A stretch of DNA of 64,000 bases from GCA-2794515 sp034436155 (GCA_034436155.1 DAOTVP010000083.1:1-64000), one strand, 5' to 3'. Counted from the stretch's first letter, positions 33,593-41,831 are shown. A program made the numbers and translations. The notes: generated by a model from the sequence alone, not told the origin.

Positions 33593-35011
33593 GTGGCTAT
33601 TTTAATTATGGATGTCGGCAGCTCATCGGTACGCGCCCTGATTGCCACTTCTGAGAACGCTCTCAGAACGATTGCGCTCGCAAAACGTGACTATCAATTT
33701 GATACTCACTCGACAATTGATGCCTCTCAATTGCGTCAATGGGTCGAGGATTGTATAGATGAGGTGCTACAACACCCTGCCATACCGCGCATACACGCCG
33801 TTGGCATGGCGACTTTTGTCGGCAATCTGTTGGGCGTGGATGAGGATAACCATCCAACCACGCCGATTTTGACGTATGCCGATAATCGGAGTCATGAATC
33901 GGCACAGGTGTTATCGGCACAGGTGGATGTGCCTGCTGTTCATGCCCGTACAGGTTGTCGGGTACATACGGCGTATCATTCCGCTAAATTGCATTGGCTG
34001 AATCAGACCATGCCTGATGTCGTCCAAAAAACGGTTTGCTGGCTCGATTTCGCCACGTATTGCTATCGGATATGGTTTGGTCGTGATGTGCCATGTAGTT
34101 ATTCGATAGCCTCATGGTCGGGATTGCTCAACCGCGAGTCGCTCATATGGGATGATGAATGGCTATCCCACTTGGGTTTATCTGACCAATATCTGCCAAT
34201 TTTAGCCGATTATAATGATACCCAATCTGGATTATCTGCGCCATACGCATATCGCTGGTCGGCGTTGCGCGATGTGCCGTTTTATTTAGCCGTTGGTGAT
34301 GGTGCGGGCGCAAATATCGGCTCTGGCGGGGTTGCATCAGACCGCCCTGTGGTGACGGTTGGCACAACGGCGGCGCTTCGGATTGTCACCGACCAACCAC
34401 CCGATTTACATCCCGCGTTATGGTCGTATCGGGTGGATAACTATCGGCATTTGGTCGGTGGCTCGACCAATGAAGGGGGTAATGTTTTTGTGTGGGCAAA
34501 AAACACCTTCGCCTTATCAACAGACGATATAAACCATGCTTTGTCGAAATGTGAACCCGCTTCGCATGGACTCACGGTTTTGCCGTTATTGGCGGGTGAA
34601 CGTAGCCCGAATTATCACGAATCGGCAACGGGGACGATTCACGGTCTAACATTACAAACCACGCCGATACAGATTATTCACGCCTTGTTAGAGGGTGTCG
34701 GGTTGCGGTTGCGCCTGATTTTAGACGCGCTGAATACGCCGAGTGACTTTATTTTGGCAGGGGGCGGGGCGTTGTATCATAGCGAGGCGTGGTCACAAAT
34801 TTTAGCCGATTGCCTAGATCGCCCGTTGTATTTAATTTCTGAGCGCGAAGTCACCGCGTTGGGGGTGTATCAGCTTATCGAAGCGCCAAAAACATCTATT
34901 CAACCGCGTTACGAGAAGCAATTTTTCCCCAGAAAACAGTATCAGCAACGCTATGACCATCTATTAGAACAACAACAAGCCTTATATAATAGCCTGTATG
35001 AGAAGGGATGA
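33593..35011 (+). CDS. FGGY family carbohydrate kinase (gluconate kinase-like)
   Basis: A 472-residue sugar kinase of the FGGY family. It has the phosphate-binding ILIMDVGSSSVRALI at the start, a sugar-domain Asp in ILTYADNRS, GDGAGANIGSG and the second nucleotide motif FILAGGGALYHSEAWSQILAD. The family includes gluconokinase, xylulokinase and glycerol kinase. Gluconokinase is favoured here because 6-phosphogluconate dehydrogenase lies in the divergent operon; this is context, not proof. The frame opens at 33530, but the GTG at 33593 has AGAGGG 7 bases upstream and begins at the domain. Confidence 0.88.
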   Translation: MAILIMDVGSSSVRALIATSENALRTIALAKRDYQFDTHSTIDASQLRQWVEDCIDEVLQHPAIPRIHAVGMATFVGNLLGVDEDNHPTTPILTYADNRSHESAQVLSAQVDVPAVHARTGCRVHTAYHSAKLHWLNQTMPDVVQKTVCWLDFATYCYRIWFGRDVPCSYSIASWSGLLNRESLIWDDEWLSHLGLSDQYLPILADYNDTQSGLSAPYAYRWSALRDVPFYLAVGDGAGANIGSGGVASDRPVVTVGTTAALRIVTDQPPDLHPALWSYRVDNYRHLVGGSTNEGGNVFVWAKNTFALSTDDINHALSKCEPASHGLTVLPLLAGERSPNYHESATGTIHGLTLQTTPIQIIHALLEGVGLRLRLILDALNTPSDFILAGGGALYHSEAWSQILADCLDRPLYLISEREVTALGVYQLIEAPKTSIQPRYEKQFFPRKQYQQRYDHLLEQQQALYNSLYEKG

Positions 35012-35014
35012 GAT

Positions 35015-35833
35015 ATGCCATCTGGCGATATGATGAATCAAATTGAGCGCATCACGATTTTGCCCAATAGCCTCGCGCTATGGGGATTGGGGCAAATGGG
35101 GTTCGTGGTGAAGGGACCCGATGCGATACTATATATAGACCCGTGTCTGAGTTATACTCTAAAAGCGCGGGCATTTCCGCCACCGATAGACCCCGAAACA
35201 ATCACCCATGCCGATTATGTGTTGTGTAGTCATGAGCATATCGATCATTTTGATCGCCAAACGTTAATCCCGTTAATGTCGGTGAGTCCGCAGGCGAAAC
35301 TCATCACCACACGCTGGTGTATGCCCCAGATCGATGAAATCGGGTTATCGTATGACCGCGTGATTTTTCCGACCGCCTTCGAGCCGATAACCTTGCCGAA
35401 TACCACCTGTACCATCACGGCGTTACCATCTGCCCATTATGGCTTAGACCACCACCCAGAAAAGGGCTATCGTTGGTTGGGATTCACATTGGCATGGAAT
35501 GGTATCATCATTTATTTTGCAGGTGATACCATTATATATGAGGGCTACGTGGATATGCTCAAAGCGCAACCTCGCGCCAATATCGCTATTTTGCCCGTGA
35601 ATGGGCGCGATTATTTTCGTGAACAGCGCGATTTGACCGGTAATTTGCATCCCAACGAAGCATCGGGATTGGCACGCGAATTGAATTGGGATGTGGTGCT
35701 GATTGGTCATAACGATATGTTACCGGGCAATACCATCCCCATGGGCGCGGTTGCTCAAGCCTTTGCGGATGATTGTCCGAGTCAAGCCTATAAAGTGTTA
35801 AAAGCGGGCGAATTGCTGTATTATATTCGCTAA
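35015..35833 (+). CDS. UlaG-like metallo-beta-lactamase fold lactonase
   Basis: A 272-residue MBL-fold hydrolase. It has the metal-binding SHEHIDHFD (H-x-H-x-D-H), a later His in PSAHYGLD, the Asp in FAGDTIIY and the terminal His in LIGHNDM. The N-terminal NSLALWGLGQMGFVVK and the overall order match L-ascorbate 6-phosphate lactonase UlaG. It begins 3 bases after the kinase stop, so the pair is one operon and a sugar-acid lactone substrate is plausible. Starts at 35030 and 35033 are also possible. Confidence 0.88.
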   Translation: MPSGDMMNQIERITILPNSLALWGLGQMGFVVKGPDAILYIDPCLSYTLKARAFPPPIDPETITHADYVLCSHEHIDHFDRQTLIPLMSVSPQAKLITTRWCMPQIDEIGLSYDRVIFPTAFEPITLPNTTCTITALPSAHYGLDHHPEKGYRWLGFTLAWNGIIIYFAGDTIIYEGYVDMLKAQPRANIAILPVNGRDYFREQRDLTGNLHPNEASGLARELNWDVVLIGHNDMLPGNTIPMGAVAQAFADDCPSQAYKVLKAGELLYYIR

Positions 35834-35849
35834 AAAGGATTGTTTTCTC

Positions 35850-36389
35850 ATGATTTGGGATGTGATTTTCACGGCTTTGATGATTTTTATTCTGCGGGTG
35901 GTGAATTATGCCATCGGCACGGTGCGGATGATTGCCATCACGCGCAATCTGAAATTATTGGCGGCGATATTAGCGGCGATTGAGGCGCTGGTGTTCGCGG
36001 TGGTGATTGCGGGTGTTGTCAGCGATTTAGATAATTTCATCAATCTGTTCGCTTACTGCGCGGGTGCGGCTGTCGGCAGTTGGGTGGGGATGGTCATCGA
36101 GGCGAAATTGGTGCGTGGCTATATGATCGCCAACGTGTTTGCGAATGGCGATGGCGAAGCCATTGCCAAACAATTACGTGAGGCAGGTTTTGGTGTGACG
36201 ACCACCCAAAGTCTGGGGCGCGATGGGGTTGTCACCACATTACGCAGTGTGTTGGATAAACGCGAGATGAAACGCTTTAATGCGTTGGTGAATCAGATTA
36301 AGCCCGATGCCTTTATGGTCGCCGAAGAAGCCCGTTCTGTGCAACGCGGGTGGCTCGGTGTGGGCAAAGGGGGGCGTGCCATAGGATAG
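35850..36389 (+). CDS. UPF0316 family membrane protein (DUF5698/DUF2179)
   Basis: A 179-residue protein with three transmembrane helices in the first 95 residues, including the family block RVVNYAIGTVRMIAITRN, followed by AVGSWVGMVIEAKLV. A cytoplasmic DUF2179 domain follows (about 105-165, GEAIAKQLREAGFGVTTTQ, then GRDGVVTTLRSVLDKRE). Function of UPF0316 is unknown; DUF2179 domains may bind small ligands or nucleotides. It follows the UlaG-like gene by 16 bases with an AAGGA site and may be cotranscribed. Confidence 0.88.
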   Translation: MIWDVIFTALMIFILRVVNYAIGTVRMIAITRNLKLLAAILAAIEALVFAVVIAGVVSDLDNFINLFAYCAGAAVGSWVGMVIEAKLVRGYMIANVFANGDGEAIAKQLREAGFGVTTTQSLGRDGVVTTLRSVLDKREMKRFNALVNQIKPDAFMVAEEARSVQRGWLGVGKGGRAIG

Positions 36390-36539
36390 TTATCGCAAAT
36401 TGCATCTAAATCAGGTAAACTAGCGGTTAATTTCGTGTGATAAAACAATGGCGGGGGGATAAAACCATCTTGTGCAATGGATTTTATCTTATTTTTTAAT
36501 TTGCCATGTTTGTGTGAGTCGCTGATGAAGGAGTATGGA

Positions 36540-37523
36540 ATGGCAAAGGGTATCAGCAAAGAGCAGTTACTCGATTGGTATCGCCAGATGGTTCTCATCC
36601 GAGAATTTGAAGACCGATGCGATCATCTTTATTTTGTCGATAAAAAAATCACAGGGGTCTATTTGCACCTGTATAGCGGGCATGAAGCCACTGGCGTTGG
36701 GGCTGTTGCTAATTTAGGACCCCGTGACCATGTGATTACAGCATATCGTGATCATGGCATTGCCATCGCACGCGGTGTAGACCCCAAGCCCCTCATGGCA
36801 GAGATGATGGGCAAGCGCACAGGTGTGAGCGGTGGCAAGGGTGGCTCGATGCACCTCGCTTCGCGGGAACATAATTTTTGGGGTGGGTATGCCATTGTGG
36901 GTGGTCACTTGCCCCTCGCCACAGGTATCGCACTTGAGGCGCAATACAACGAAACAGGCGCAGTCGTGATTTCATTCATCGGCGATGGCGCGACCAACAA
37001 CGGGTATTTTCATGAAGCCGTCAATATGGCAGGCGCTTGGAAATTGCCCGTGGTGTGGATTATCGAAAATAATTTCGTGGCGATGGGGACACGAGTCGAA
37101 GATTCGACCGCCCAACCTGAATTACATAAACGGGCAATCGCTTATGGCATCAAAGATATGGGACGTATCAATGGTCAAGATGTCGTTGAGGTGTATGAAA
37201 CCGTTAAAGAGGCGGTCGAATATGCCCGCACCAACGGCTCGGTACTCATCGAATCGCTGACGTATCGCTATAAAGGGCATGGTGTATCAGATAAAACCTA
37301 TTCCGAACGCTTTGCGGATGAATTGCGTGAATATAAAGAAAACCGCGATCCCATCACCTTGCTGGCGAATCGACTCAAGAAGCAATATAAAAATATTGAG
37401 CCAGAATTGGAAAAAAGCCACGCCGAAGCGGTGAAAATCGTGGACGAAGCGGTCGAATTTGCGCTGAATAGCCCAGACCCCACTTACGAAGATTTGATTG
37501 CCAATATTTACGTTGAGGAGTAA
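36540..37523 (+). CDS. pdhA: Pyruvate dehydrogenase E1 component, alpha subunit
   Basis: The ThDP-binding half of the E1 heterotetramer that decarboxylates pyruvate and acetylates lipoyl-E2. 327 residues, the usual length. It has YSGHEATGVGAVANLG, the ThDP/Mg motif GDGATNNGYFHEAVNMAG ending in VWIIENN, and the phosphorylation-loop equivalent YRYKGHGVSD. AAGGAG lies 6 bases before the ATG at 36540; the in-frame upstream opening at 36477 has no site. The genes continue as pdhB and pdhC. No E3 (lpd) gene follows, so it must lie elsewhere. A branched-chain or acetoin dehydrogenase is the alternative. Confidence 0.92.
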   Translation: MAKGISKEQLLDWYRQMVLIREFEDRCDHLYFVDKKITGVYLHLYSGHEATGVGAVANLGPRDHVITAYRDHGIAIARGVDPKPLMAEMMGKRTGVSGGKGGSMHLASREHNFWGGYAIVGGHLPLATGIALEAQYNETGAVVISFIGDGATNNGYFHEAVNMAGAWKLPVVWIIENNFVAMGTRVEDSTAQPELHKRAIAYGIKDMGRINGQDVVEVYETVKEAVEYARTNGSVLIESLTYRYKGHGVSDKTYSERFADELREYKENRDPITLLANRLKKQYKNIEPELEKSHAEAVKIVDEAVEFALNSPDPTYEDLIANIYVEE

Positions 37524-37529
37524 TGACAC

Positions 37530-38510
37530 ATGGCGGTAAAAAATATTCCGATGCGCGAAGCCTTGCGCCAAGCCTTGCACGAGGAAATGCTCCGCGATGA
37601 GCGCGTGTTCATCATGGGGCAAGAGGTGGGTGAATGGCAAGGGACTCATCGCGTGACGATGGGCTTATTGAATGAATTTGGCAAAAAACGGGTTCGTGAT
37701 ACACCGATTAGCGAAATGGCAATCGCGGGCGCGGCTGTCGGCGCGGCGATGGCGGGGTTGCGCCCTGTGGCGGAACTGATGACCATCAACTTCGCCTTTT
37801 TGTCGATTGATGCCATCATCAACCACGCCGCGAAAATACATTATATGTTCAACGGGCAATTCAAAGTGCCTGTGGTCTTTCGTGCCGCGTCGGGTTGGGG
37901 CAATCAAGCCACCGCCACCCATTCGCATACACCAGAGCCGATTTTCGCCCATTTTCCGGGCTTGTATGTCGGGACACCATCCACCCCTGCCGATGCCAAA
38001 GGCATGTTGAAATCAGCAATCCGTAGCGATAACCCCGTGTTATTCACCGAGAGTATCGCCTTATATCCCAAACCCGGTCCCGTACCGGATGACGAAGACT
38101 TGCTCGTGCCGATTGGCAAAGCCGATATTAAGCGCGAGGGCAAGCATGTCACCCTCGCCACATATGCGCGAGGCGTGGAATGGTCGCTCGCCGCGGCGAA
38201 AGAACTCGAAAAAGAGGGCATCGAATGCGAAGTGGTAGATATGCGCTGGTTGCGTCCACTCGACACGGCAACACTGTTTGAGAGTTTCAAAAAGACCAAT
38301 CGCTGTGTGGTGGTCGAAGAATCGCTCCCGATGTATAGTTTTGGGAGCGAAATCGCGGCGCAATTGCAAGAGAATATGTTCGATTATATGGATGCGCCCA
38401 TCAAACGGGTTCATGCCATGGATGTGCCATTGCCATTCGCCCGCGAAATCGAATTGATGGCGCTTCCAAATGCCCAAAAGGTTATTAATGCCGTGAAGGA
38501 GATACTCTAA
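37530..38510 (+). CDS. pdhB: Pyruvate dehydrogenase E1 component, beta subunit
   Basis: The transketolase C-type half of E1, 326 residues. It has MREALRQALHEEMLRDERVF, the family block DTPISEMAIAGAAVGAAMAG, LMTINFAFLSIDAIINHAAK and the C-terminal ThDP-domain signature around TNRCVVVEES. It starts 6 bases after pdhA with GAGGAG 10 bases upstream. With pdhA it forms the alpha2beta2 E1 found in Gram-positive and Chloroflexota complexes. Confidence 0.93.
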   Translation: MAVKNIPMREALRQALHEEMLRDERVFIMGQEVGEWQGTHRVTMGLLNEFGKKRVRDTPISEMAIAGAAVGAAMAGLRPVAELMTINFAFLSIDAIINHAAKIHYMFNGQFKVPVVFRAASGWGNQATATHSHTPEPIFAHFPGLYVGTPSTPADAKGMLKSAIRSDNPVLFTESIALYPKPGPVPDDEDLLVPIGKADIKREGKHVTLATYARGVEWSLAAAKELEKEGIECEVVDMRWLRPLDTATLFESFKKTNRCVVVEESLPMYSFGSEIAAQLQENMFDYMDAPIKRVHAMDVPLPFAREIELMALPNAQKVINAVKEIL

Positions 38511-38511
38511 A

Positions 38512-39759
38512 ATGTCTGAAGCGATTAAACTGACAACCGATGGCATCCTCCTCAATTGGCTGAAAGCCGTTGGTGATACCGTCAAAGCAGGTGATATTAT
38601 CGCCGAATTTGATGCCGATAAAGCCACTGTCGAGGTCGAATCGAGTGTTGATGGGGTGATTCTCGAATTAAAAGCCGAAGTCGGTGATGAACTCAAAGAA
38701 GGGGCGATTATCGCCCTCGTTGGCGCGGCGGGCGAAGCATCGGCATCTGCGCCCAAACCATCCGCTCCAACCAACGGGAGCGCCACCCCACAACCGACAT
38801 CTGCACCGCAACCTATGGCGACATCCAACGCATCCATCACACCAGAAGGACGGGTGAAAGCCTCGCCGTTGGCGCGAAATATTGCCGCCGATAAGGGGAT
38901 AGACCTAACCACCATCGCGGGGACGGGTCCGGGCGGGCGCATCGTCAAAGCCGATGTCGAAAATTATCAACCATCCGCCACACCACAACCCACCAGCGCA
39001 CCGACACCTTCATCACAACCCACGGTGAGCATCGGTGGACGCAACACCTACGGCGCTATCCCCACTGATGATGTTGAGGTGATTGATGTGAGCCGTATGC
39101 GCCGTGCCATTGCCGATAACACCATCCTTAGCAAACAAATGGTGCCTCATTTTTATGTCACGATGTCGGTGGATGTTGCGCCGTTGCTCAAATTACGCAG
39201 TCAACTGAATGCCAATTTAGACGGCGATGCCAAAATCAGCGTGAATGACCTGATTGTCAAGGCAGTGGCGCTGGCGTTGCGTAAATTCCCCAACCTGAAT
39301 AGTCATTATTATGGCGATAAAATTGTGCGCCATCACCGCATCAATATCGGCATTGCGGTGGCGTTGCCGAATAACGGCTTGTTGAATGTGGTGGCGAAAG
39401 ATGCCGATAAAATTTCACTCAGCGCCATGGCAGTCGCCAATAAAGCCATGTTTGAACGGGCGCGTGAGGGCAAGATCAAGCCAGATGATATTAAAGGCGC
39501 AACTTTCACCGTCAGCAATCTGGGACCGTATCAGGTGGATAGCTTTGCGGCGATTATCAGCCCACCCGAAGCGGGGATTTTGGCGGTCAGCTCCGCCAAG
39601 AAAGTGCCGATTGTGCTGGATGATGGGACAATCGGCGTGGGTGAACGCATGAACCTCACCCTGAGCGTAGACCACCGCGTCAGCGATGGGGCAGAGGGGG
39701 CGCAATTCATGGTGGAATTGCGGGCGCTCATCGAAAATCCGATGCGACTCTTGGTATGA
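38512..39759 (+). CDS. pdhC: Dihydrolipoamide acetyltransferase (E2 of pyruvate dehydrogenase)
   Basis: A 415-residue acyltransferase that forms the core of the complex. It has one lipoyl domain (1-76) with lipoyl-Lys37 in FDADKATVEV, an Ala/Pro/Thr linker, a peripheral subunit-binding domain (around ASPLARNIAADKGID and GTGPGGRIVKADV), a second linker and the catalytic domain with the H-x-x-x-D motif DHRVSDGAEGAQF. The first base lies one base after the pdhB stop, so translation is coupled. A strong terminator follows 11 bases after its stop, closing the operon. Confidence 0.94.
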   Translation: MSEAIKLTTDGILLNWLKAVGDTVKAGDIIAEFDADKATVEVESSVDGVILELKAEVGDELKEGAIIALVGAAGEASASAPKPSAPTNGSATPQPTSAPQPMATSNASITPEGRVKASPLARNIAADKGIDLTTIAGTGPGGRIVKADVENYQPSATPQPTSAPTPSSQPTVSIGGRNTYGAIPTDDVEVIDVSRMRRAIADNTILSKQMVPHFYVTMSVDVAPLLKLRSQLNANLDGDAKISVNDLIVKAVALALRKFPNLNSHYYGDKIVRHHRINIGIAVALPNNGLLNVVAKDADKISLSAMAVANKAMFERAREGKIKPDDIKGATFTVSNLGPYQVDSFAAIISPPEAGILAVSSAKKVPIVLDDGTIGVGERMNLTLSVDHRVSDGAEGAQFMVELRALIENPMRLLV

Positions 39760-39770
39760 AGTGAAGATAA

Positions 39771-39796
39771 AAACGGGCACCACGCCCGTTTTTTAT
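39771..39796 (+). terminator. Rho-independent terminator of the pdhABC operon
   Basis: AACGGGC / GCCCGTT (39772-39778 and 39784-39790) with a 5-base loop, an A-run before the stem and TTTTTTATTTT after it. Confidence 0.85.
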
Positions 39797-39837
39797 TTTG
39801 GGTGTTATAATGGGGATAAAAATGTGAGGATTGAGTG

Positions 39838-40188
39838 ATGATTGCCACACCTGTAGCTTTAGATATACCCATATACATGGATGAAAATGGTCAGTTTCGG
39901 ATTGGTAAAACTCGTGTTTTACTTCATTTGGTGATTCATGCCTTTAACTTAGGCGAAACCGCAGAGGGAATCATTGAGAGTTATCCGAGTTTATCGTTAG
40001 CCGATGTATATGCGGTGATTGCTTATTATCTGAAAAATCGGGCGGATGTAGATGCCTATATCCATCAAATTGAAACCGATGAAATTCGTATTCAACACGA
40101 AGCCGAGTCTCATTATTCAGATGAGCATAAAGCACTTTTAGCGCGTCTACGGGCTTTCCGTGATAACCCTGCGAGAAAATATAAGTGA
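39838..40188 (+). CDS. DUF433 antitoxin-like protein
   Basis: A 116-residue protein with the DUF433 helix-turn-helix core (IGKTRVLLHLVIHAFNLGET, then IIESYPSLSLADVYAVIAYYL). DUF433 proteins are usually encoded just before a DUF5615 PIN-like nuclease and are thought to be its antitoxin. Here the partner is reduced to 13 codons overlapping the stop codon (next entry). GAGG lies 9 bases before the ATG. Confidence 0.88.
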   Translation: MIATPVALDIPIYMDENGQFRIGKTRVLLHLVIHAFNLGETAEGIIESYPSLSLADVYAVIAYYLKNRADVDAYIHQIETDEIRIQHEAESHYSDEHKALLARLRAFRDNPARKYK

Positions 40189-40226
40189 AATTTCTGGCTG
40201 ATGTAGTGATGCTGATGAATGGATAA
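40185..40226 (+). pseudogene. Remnant of a DUF5615 PIN-like toxin start
   Basis: A GTG overlapping the DUF433 stop by four bases opens a frame KFLADVVMLMNG and then stops. KFLAD is the normal start of DUF5615 toxins (typically MKFLADENI or similar), and the overlap is the normal TA coupling. Only these codons remain. The match is short, so chance cannot be excluded. Confidence 0.5.
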
Positions 40227-40307
40227 ACAAGGTGACATTTTTACCGCTATAGAAAATAGACGACATGCCCATATAATGGGGATAGATAAACAGAGAGGAA
40301 AAATCTG

Positions 40308-40562
40308 ATGACCCAACCGTTACACATTCATGATGAGGACATCATCCAAAAATTGACCACCATCGCCAAATTTCAGGGATTGCCCATAGAAGATATTCTG
40401 CGTGGGTGGATTAATGCCTACGAAATCCAACTCCGCAAAAATCCGATACTTCATATGGCATATTCCGCCGAAGAAATTGGCGCTGTTGCTGATAGAGATG
40501 ATATCGCCGAAAATTTCGATGATATATTACGCGAAATGATGGGTGAGCCAAAACATGATTAA
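40308..40562 (+). CDS. Antitoxin of the PIN toxin at 40555
   Basis: An 84-residue protein. The N-terminal half is helical (HIHDEDIIQKLTTIAKFQGL, then PIEDILRGWINAYE), a VapB-like or ribbon-helix-helix-like look. The C-terminal half NPILHMAYSAEEIGAVADRD, then DIAENFDDILREMM, is shared with the antitoxin at 29808. It has GAGAGGA upstream and overlaps the toxin gene by 8 bases. Confidence 0.85.
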   Translation: MTQPLHIHDEDIIQKLTTIAKFQGLPIEDILRGWINAYEIQLRKNPILHMAYSAEEIGAVADRDDIAENFDDILREMMGEPKHD

Positions 40563-40983
40563 CGCATTGATAGATAGTAGTTTTCTGTTTGCGTTAAATA
40601 GCTTGAATGACAGGCAACGTTTACCCGCATTAAGCATTGCTCATCGTAAAGATATTACCTACATCATTCCAGATGTGGTGGTGGGCGAGGTTGCTTACAT
40701 GTTGCGAAGTCGGATTCATCAAACAGCAGTTATTAAATTTTTAGCGACCACTGCCGAATCACAATTTGCGCTTATCCCAATCTTAAAAGAGGATATTGCT
40801 CGTGCGGGTCAGGTGATGCAAAAATACCGCGAATCTGATCTCGATTTTGTCGATTGTTGCATAGTTGCACTCTCAGAACGGCTGAATATCACGCATATTT
40901 GCACATTTGATGAACGCGATTTTCGCAAAATTATCCCCGACCATGCCCCATATTTCACCATCTTGCCCGCCGATTTATCATAA
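40555..40983 (+). CDS. PIN domain toxin (VapC-like), second copy
   Basis: A 142-residue PIN nuclease with acidic residues in NALIDSSFLFALN, VVVGEVAYM, LDFVDCCIVALSERL and THICTFDERDF. It is a full-length paralogue of the toxin at 29363. The ATG at 40555 overlaps the antitoxin stop; an in-frame ATG at 40543 would lengthen it by 4 residues. Expected to cleave structured RNA when free of its antitoxin. Confidence 0.9.
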   Translation: MINALIDSSFLFALNSLNDRQRLPALSIAHRKDITYIIPDVVVGEVAYMLRSRIHQTAVIKFLATTAESQFALIPILKEDIARAGQVMQKYRESDLDFVDCCIVALSERLNITHICTFDERDFRKIIPDHAPYFTILPADLS

Positions 40984-41032
40984 ATTGAGGGCTATTGATT
41001 CATTTTTGTCTCTCAAATTGCCCGATACAGCA

Positions 41033-41061
41033 TTGACAGATACGTCAAAAAGGGGCATAAT
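41033..41061 (+). promoter_or_regulatory. Upstream promoter of the tRNA cluster
   Basis: TTGACA (41033-41038) and CATAAT (41056-41061) with a 17-base spacer, in the gap between the PIN toxin gene and the first tRNA. Confidence 0.6.
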
Positions 41062-41100
41062 TCCCCACGCTGTCCCAAATAGGGATGGTGAATATCAGGC

Positions 41101-41130
41101 TTGAAAACGATTGATAAATCGTGTTATAAT
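41101..41130 (+). promoter_or_regulatory. Proximal promoter of the tRNA cluster
   Basis: TTGAAA (41101-41106) and a perfect TATAAT (41125-41130) with an 18-base spacer, 39 bases before tRNA-Thr. With the site at 41033 it forms a tandem pair, as is common for stable RNA genes. Confidence 0.7.
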
Positions 41131-41169
41131 GACATTGTTACCAACAATACTGTAATTTTGTTGTGAGAT

Positions 41170-41242
41170 GCCTCCATAGCTCAATTGGCAGAGCACATTA
41201 CTTGTAATAATGTGGTTATGAGTTCGAGTCTCATTGGGGGCT
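41170..41242 (+). tRNA. tRNA-Thr (TGT)
   Basis: 73 bases. Acceptor arms GCCTCCA / TGGGGGC pair (one G-T), with D-arm AGCTCAATTGGCAGAGC and T-loop GTTCGAGTC. The anticodon loop CTTGTAA gives anticodon TGT. No CCA is encoded. Confidence 0.95.
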
Positions 41243-41278
41243 ATATCTACCCCAAATTACAGCTTAACAAATTCATCT

Positions 41279-41361
41279 GGGTCAGTGTCCCGAGCGGCAA
41301 AGGGGAATGACTGTAAATCATTTGCGGTAACGCTTCGTAGGTTCGAGTCCTACCTGGCCCA
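41279..41361 (+). tRNA. tRNA-Tyr (GTA)
   Basis: 83 bases with the long variable arm of a class II tRNA. Acceptor arms GGGTCAG / CTGGCCC, anticodon loop CTGTAAA with anticodon GTA, T-loop GTTCGAGTCC. Confidence 0.95.
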
Positions 41362-41372
41362 CAGTAGTATCT

Positions 41373-41444
41373 GCCTATGTAGCTCAGTGGTAGAGCGCTT
41401 TCTTGGTAAGAAAGAGGTCATGGGTTCAATCCCCATCATAGGCT
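41373..41444 (+). tRNA. tRNA-Thr (GGT)
   Basis: 72 bases. Acceptor arms GCCTATG / CATAGGC are fully paired. Anticodon stem CTTTC / GAAAG closes loop TTGGTAA, giving anticodon GGT. T-loop GGTTCAATCC. Confidence 0.95.
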
Positions 41445-41493
41445 TTTTATTATCACACGCGATACGTTGGTTTTTTTAGGAGTAAGTGGTCAC

Positions 41494-41655
41494 ATGGCAA
41501 AAAAGGGAAACCGCATCGTGGTGAAGATGCGTAGCACAGAGAGCGGTCATATCTATATCACCTATAAAAACCGCCGCAACGACCCGAATCGGTTAGAACT
41601 GAAAAAATACGATCCATTCGTGCGTCGCCACGTTATCTATCGAGAAGCAAAATAG
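41494..41655 (+). CDS. rpmG: 50S ribosomal protein L33
   Basis: A 53-residue L33: AKKGNRIVVKMRSTESGHIY, then ITYKNRRNDPNRLELKKYDP and an end VRRHVIYREAK. There is no Cys, so this is the zinc-independent (C-minus) form. The frame opens at 41467, but the ATG at 41494 matches the family start and has AGGAG upstream. The position between tRNA-Thr and tRNA-Trp ahead of secE is typical of Chloroflexota and many other bacteria, although tuf is often found here too and is absent. A 7-bp hairpin ATGGCGT/ACGCCAT follows the stop (41659-41676) without a T-run. Confidence 0.95.
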   Translation: MAKKGNRIVVKMRSTESGHIYITYKNRRNDPNRLELKKYDPFVRRHVIYREAK

Positions 41656-41679
41656 GTTATGGCGTAATCACGCCATGTG

Positions 41680-41688
41680 TGGTATACT
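41680..41688 (+). promoter_or_regulatory. Extended -10 element before tRNA-Trp
   Basis: TGGTATACT (41680-41688) is a TGN plus TATACT extended -10, 11 bases before the tRNA-Trp gene. It probably drives tRNA-Trp and possibly secE-nusG. Confidence 0.5.
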
Positions 41689-41699
41689 AATTTACACAC

Positions 41700-41772
41700 A
41701 GGGGTGTAGCTCAATTGGCAGAGTAGTAGAGTCCAAATCTATTGGTTGCGAGTTCGAGTCTTGCCACCCCTG
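41700..41772 (+). tRNA. tRNA-Trp (CCA)
   Basis: 73 bases. Acceptor arms AGGGGTG / CACCCCT are fully paired. The anticodon loop GTCCAAA gives anticodon CCA. T-loop GTTCGAGTC. Its place directly before secE is conserved in many bacteria. Confidence 0.95.
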
Positions 41773-41783
41773 CAAAAAAACCT

Positions 41784-41831
41784 AAAACACCGTCAAATTT
41801 GGCGGTGTTTTAGTTACCCTACACCGTGTAG
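41784..41831 (+). other. Hairpin and CTACACCGTGTAG palindrome between tRNA-Trp and secE
   Basis: A 9-bp stem AAAACACCG / CGGTGTTTT (41784-41792 and 41103-relative end 41111 of the same line, that is 41803-41811) is preceded by a run of seven A and may terminate or attenuate. It is followed by CTACACCGTGTAG at 41819-41831, which recurs inside the terminator after rplA. A TAGAAT-like -10 overlaps the palindrome. Confidence 0.5.

Noticed and set aside
38061..38948. A 295-codon minus-strand open frame
   Set aside because: Antisense to pdhB and pdhC; it is low-complexity Ala/Ser-rich sequence of the kind expected opposite the E2 linker.
41784..41831. A riboswitch or T-box leader for secE
   Set aside because: The 115-base gap after tRNA-Trp has only a simple hairpin and a palindrome; no T-box sequence or known aptamer core is visible.
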